From: an uncultured Coriobacteriaceae bacterium
Lineage (GTDB): Bacteria > Actinomycetota > Coriobacteriia > Coriobacteriales > QAMH01
Length of the DNA: 8,901 nt
Assembly: GCA_900544245.1 (NCBI GenBank)
Contig: UQUH01000063.1
Span: forward strand, 1-8,901
Direction of reading: 5' to 3'
The notes beneath the pieces were generated by a model. It searched no databases. It saw nothing but the letters and a program-made list of their open reading frames with translations, and had not been told where the DNA came from. This document shows, one piece after another, positions 5,853 through 8,901 of the stretch (position 1 is the first letter of the stretch; each line of letters opens with the position of its first letter). The position numbers and the translations under genes were made by a program.

Positions 5853-8531
5853 ATGGACCAGATTATTCATGCAAGACTCATTGAGCCTATGCTGCCTTCG
5901 AATCTCGTGATGAATCGCCCTTTGATTGAAGAGCTGAGACGCACAGTCTGCAATCAGCGCATCACCTTTCTTCATGCTCCAAGCGGATATGGAAAGACCA
6001 TAGCCATGTGCGAATTGGGCGGGATTCTGAGACAGGAAGGGCACAGCACAAGTTGGCTGAGCATCGATTCGGCCTTATCAGACCCAGCGCGATTTTGGGC
6101 CCACGTTCATGTTTCGTTTGGAGAGAGTGCATTTTGTCCCGGTGCAGAGCATGACGAGCTTGCCAGTGACGGGGAGTCGCTGGCAGATATCCTGTTTCAA
6201 CATCGTGAAGAAGTCAAAGGCGAACGTTTTGTTTTCTTCGACGCCTTTAACCGAATAGGCTCGCTTTCTCTCATCGACGACTTCCTGCGCTTCTGTTTCG
6301 AAGCTCCTCCCGAATATCATTTCGTCGTGAGCACGCGAGAGTTTTTCGAGAGTTTCAAGGCGGCGGCTTTTAAATATGGCGAACGCGTATTTGAAGCTAG
6401 GGACCTCACCTTTGCACTGTCCGAGGCCGAGGAGCTGATTCGGGATACATGCGGGAGCGCCTTTTCCGATGAGCTTATTGCCGAAGCGTATCGCGATACC
6501 GAGGGCTGGGTTCAGGGCATCAAGCTGCGAGCCCAGGCAATAGCGCGAAACGAGACAATGGGAATCAAGGGGCCAATAAACGGGAAAAACAACCTAGTAC
6601 GTGATTACTTCATATGCAACATCCTTTCCGATCTGCCTCCGGATGATGTCGATTTTCTCATTCGGATATCTCTGTTCGAGAAGATAAACCGATCGCTTCT
6701 CGCCTTTGTCTTCGGTTCGGTTGCGGCAGTCGAGAGGGTCGACAGATTACTGGCGGCCAATGCGTTCATTATGAACTGCGATTACGAAGATGAATGGTAC
6801 CGGCTTCATCCTATGTTCCTGGACGTGCTCCGGTACGAGCTGAAGCGTTTCAACATGGGCGAATTGCGTGGCCTCTGCCTCAATGCGGCGGAGTGGTTTC
6901 ATGACAGTGGCTATCCCGACGAGGCCGTGAAGTACCTCAGCATGTCGGGGGACCTTGACTACATAGAGGGACTCGTGGAGGCGACAAGCGGGCTCGTGCG
7001 TCCGGATATGTCCATGGATTCCTTTGCATGGATGTGCCGGGTCTCCGCCGCATCCGTTCCCACATCGCCGTTTCTTTGTCTGATGGCCGTCTGGTCTTGC
7101 GTGACCTATGCGCGTCTCGAGGATGCGGATTTGTGGATGGGAGCCTTCGAGGAGCTCATCGAAAGTGGGGTCGTGACGCAGGAGACCTCTCCCGAGATGG
7201 CCTCCTTCACCATGAAATGCCTCTCCATGAAATACCTGGCGATGGAGGGCGATGGCGAGAGGGCATTGCTTCTCTGCGAGGAGCTGCAAGACGGAAGCTG
7301 GCCCATAACTCCATCGCTACTCAGCATGATTAACCAGTCTCAGGGAGAGGCGTATTCGTATACCGGAGACTATGTCCAGGCGATGGATTACTATCTAAAG
7401 GCGCAGGCGAGCGCGAGCGTCGACCAGACCATACATCAGCTCGTCTTCAACGAGTACACCAATGCGGTCAATCTCTACTATTGCGGAGAGCACGACAAGG
7501 TGGAGCGTTGCTGCGAGAGCCTCCTCAAGAAGTGTCCGCCAGATTTCGCGATCTACGGAGCGGCCTGCGCGCTTCTCGCGCGTATCCTCATAGAGCGAGA
7601 TGACGTGAGCCGGGTGCCTGAATTGCTCCATATATCCGAAAACGGTCTTTCTTGTTATCGTCACATCGACCTGTACCTCGACATAATGACGAGCCATGCC
7701 TCCTGGCATTTGGCCTCGGGTAGTTCCTCCACGGCTTTCGAGGTCATTACCGAGGCGGTATTGCAGGGGGAGAAGTATCGAAACGTTCCCCGCGCCGCGT
7801 TGCTCTCGGCTTACTTTCTTCAGGCTCAGATTGCCCTGCACCGGGGTGACCTTAACGAATTGCAGCTCATAGAGAACAAGTTCGCCCTTCACCTGAGAAA
7901 GAGCGATATCTTTGGCATCTTGCTGTTTGATGCCGTCCGCGCGTTCGCCTTGAGGTTGCAGGGTGGCGATGCCGAGGTTATCGAGTTGCTTGACGCAATG
8001 ATAGAGCGTGCGCTCGAGCGGGATTTCAATCGCATGGCCGTCATCGCGCTTGTTGAGAGGACCCTGATTCTCAATGACATGGGTGAGAGCGCCTTGGCCA
8101 TCACCTCTCTCAATGAGCTTCTTCGAATCGCTCGCTTGCACGGCTATATGCGCACCATATTGAACGGTGGAGCTCCTATGAAGCAGCTGCTGCGCGAGTA
8201 TTCGACAACGCGTAAGTTGGGTGGCGTTCTGCGAACCTATGTCAAAGACGTGTTGTTGCACTTCGAGGCGGAGAGTTCCGACAAGAGGGAGGCTTCAGAC
8301 GAGAGTACGGCGTTTTTGGAGAGCGAATACATGCTCACCGCTCGCGAAATCGAGGTCCTGCGCCTGCTCAACATGGGGCTTTCACGCAACGAGATTGCCG
8401 AGACGCTTTCCATCAGCATCAACACGGCGAAGAAGCACCTTTCCAACATATACGCCAAGATGGGAGTCCGCAACAAGACCGAGGCACTCGAAGGCTTTAC
8501 GCATGGCATCGGTCAGCGGGAAGCTGATTAG
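5853..8531 (+). CDS. MalT-like LuxR-family transcriptional regulator with N-terminal ATPase
   Basis: This 892-residue protein has the layout of the large ATP-binding LuxR regulators (MalT/LAL type; MalT itself is about 900 residues). These use ATP and an inducer to assemble on promoters and activate transcription. The N-terminal P-loop domain has Walker A APSGYGKT (42-49), a Walker B-like strand RFVFFDAF with Asp130 (125-132) and STRE at 160-163. The stretch WYRLHPMFLDVLR (315-327) matches the 'HP-plus-F' segment that closes the ATPase/winged-helix part in this family. The middle (about 340-810) is helical, with TPR-like pieces such as GEAYSYTGDYVQAMDYY near 495-511, the likely inducer-sensing region. 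Residues 828-882 are a standard LuxR/GerE helix-turn-helix (LTAREIEVLRLLNMGLSRNEIAETL, then a recognition helix in ISINTAKKHLSNIYAKMG). No receiver domain or membrane helix is present. The ATG follows GGGGGAAGGGG with a six-base gap. The gene appears somewhat richer in A/T-ending codons than the cydB-ABC genes. The ligand and targets are unknown; the divergent phosphate gene, the gene at 8894 and itself are candidates. Confidence 0.92.
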   Translation: MDQIIHARLIEPMLPSNLVMNRPLIEELRRTVCNQRITFLHAPSGYGKTIAMCELGGILRQEGHSTSWLSIDSALSDPARFWAHVHVSFGESAFCPGAEHDELASDGESLADILFQHREEVKGERFVFFDAFNRIGSLSLIDDFLRFCFEAPPEYHFVVSTREFFESFKAAAFKYGERVFEARDLTFALSEAEELIRDTCGSAFSDELIAEAYRDTEGWVQGIKLRAQAIARNETMGIKGPINGKNNLVRDYFICNILSDLPPDDVDFLIRISLFEKINRSLLAFVFGSVAAVERVDRLLAANAFIMNCDYEDEWYRLHPMFLDVLRYELKRFNMGELRGLCLNAAEWFHDSGYPDEAVKYLSMSGDLDYIEGLVEATSGLVRPDMSMDSFAWMCRVSAASVPTSPFLCLMAVWSCVTYARLEDADLWMGAFEELIESGVVTQETSPEMASFTMKCLSMKYLAMEGDGERALLLCEELQDGSWPITPSLLSMINQSQGEAYSYTGDYVQAMDYYLKAQASASVDQTIHQLVFNEYTNAVNLYYCGEHDKVERCCESLLKKCPPDFAIYGAACALLARILIERDDVSRVPELLHISENGLSCYRHIDLYLDIMTSHASWHLASGSSSTAFEVITEAVLQGEKYRNVPRAALLSAYFLQAQIALHRGDLNELQLIENKFALHLRKSDIFGILLFDAVRAFALRLQGGDAEVIELLDAMIERALERDFNRMAVIALVERTLILNDMGESALAITSLNELLRIARLHGYMRTILNGGAPMKQLLREYSTTRKLGGVLRTYVKDVLLHFEAESSDKREASDESTAFLESEYMLTAREIEVLRLLNMGLSRNEIAETLSISINTAKKHLSNIYAKMGVRNKTEALEGFTHGIGQREAD

Positions 8532-8893
8532 TTCGACTCGTAGGATGGCTGGGCTTTCCAGCGAGAGATAATGGTTTTCCTTACCCTTTTGGCACGATTG
8601 GGCCCCGGTGAGCACCCTGGAAGGTACCCACGTTCTTATCCCATTGATTGGTATGTTTAGGGCGTTCTTGTTTCATTTTGCCCTCGATATCCTCGTTAAC
8701 GTAAACGCGTCGGAAGGAACGGACAGGTTCGCTACGGCGCATGTTTCGGAACGCGAAGCATCCTACGAAGAGGGGAGGAAGCATCAGGTGATGTCCGCTG
8801 TTTACGGAGAATGCTCCATTATTGTGCGTGTTGGGTGATGGCGGACGGGGGGTGCGCCCGTGATCCTGGAGAAGAGTTCTCAAGGAGGATCAG
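8532..8893. other. Gene-poor region downstream of the regulator
   Basis: About 360 bases separate the regulator stop from the next start codon. Open frames exist on both strands (plus 8608-8838, GTG start; minus 8581-8883), but neither has a ribosome site or a recognisable domain. Near the regulator end is a small stem GCTGG/CCAGC (8548-8562) without a T-run, a poor terminator candidate. The right end carries the structured leader described separately. No promoter with two good hexamers was found. Confidence 0.5.
8845..8892 (+). promoter_or_regulatory. Structured leader with two adjacent hairpins and ribosome binding site
   Basis: First stem: ACGGG (8845-8849) pairs with CCCGT (8857-8861) around a seven-base loop. 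Second stem: TGATCCT (8861-8867) pairs perfectly with AGGATCA (8886-8892), enclosing an inner stem GAGAA/TTCTC (8869-8873 with 8877-8881). The Shine-Dalgarno sequence AAGGAGG (8882-8888) has its last three bases in the outer stem and the rest in the internal loop, so folding would hinder ribosome access to the GTG at 8894. T8861 is shared, so the two stems compete for one pair. The pairing is seen in the sequence; a regulatory role is inferred. Confidence 0.4.
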
Positions 8894-8901
8894 GTGTCGT
8901 A
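8894..8901 (+). CDS. Start of an unidentified gene, truncated by the window edge
   Basis: A GTG codon at 8894 lies five bases after a perfect AAGGAGG Shine-Dalgarno sequence (8882-8888), ideal spacing for translation start. Only two full codons (Met-Ser) are visible, so the product cannot be named. It is the first gene downstream of the MalT-like regulator on the same strand and therefore a candidate target. Confidence 0.5.

Noticed and set aside
8548..8562. GCTGG/CCAGC stem as terminator of the regulator gene
   Set aside because: Only five pairs and no following T-run, so it is too weak to call.
8608..8838. 76-residue plus-strand GTG open frame
   Set aside because: No Shine-Dalgarno sequence precedes the GTG and the translation has no recognisable features; most likely chance.
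8581..8883. 100-residue minus-strand open frame downstream of the regulator
   Set aside because: It has no ribosome site, no recognisable domain and a low-complexity, mixed composition. It overlaps the leader of the gene at 8894 on the other strand. A gene remnant cannot be excluded.

Overview
The window looks like chromosomal DNA of a high-GC, Gram-positive-type anaerobe or microaerophile. The best guess is Actinomycetota, class Coriobacteriia (an Eggerthella/Slackia/Adlercreutzia-like gut lineage). This rests on C/G-ending codons in most genes, a bd-type oxidase gene, a one-polypeptide ATPase/permease exporter with a very large extracellular domain, and a large MalT-like LuxR regulator. It is an inference from style and gene content, not a database match.

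Layout: (1) 2-373 (+) is the 3' end of cydB, cytochrome bd oxidase subunit II. (2) 388-3582 (+), only 14 bases later, is a 1064-residue MacB/FtsX-type ABC transporter, probably in the same operon. (3) 3652-4494 (+) is a ten-helix EamA/DMT-family transporter, separated from the ABC gene by 69 bases containing a hairpin. (4) 4514-5560 (-) is a PiT-family inorganic phosphate transporter that converges on the EamA gene with a 19-base gap. (5) 5561-5852 is an AT-richer divergent intergenic region with two sets of short direct repeats and a weak promoter candidate for the phosphate transporter. (6) 5853-8531 (+) is an 892-residue MalT-like regulator with an N-terminal P-loop ATPase, a helical-repeat middle and a C-terminal LuxR helix-turn-helix. 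(7) 8532-8893 has no convincing gene but ends in two adjacent hairpins and a perfect Shine-Dalgarno sequence. (8) A new GTG-initiated reading frame begins at 8894 and leaves the window.

How the parts relate: the cydB-ABC pair suggests an envelope-directed exporter expressed with the terminal oxidase. The EamA and PiT genes are stand-alone transporters. The MalT-like regulator shares its upstream region with the phosphate transporter and lies upstream of the gene starting at 8894, so both are candidate targets, as is its own promoter.

No CRISPR array, insertion sequence, tRNA, rRNA or clearly new multi-gene system was seen. The points most worth a second look are the leader that may occlude the ribosome site before 8894, the oversized Met-rich external domain of the ABC protein, the position of that gene directly behind cydB, and the tandem repeats in the divergent region.
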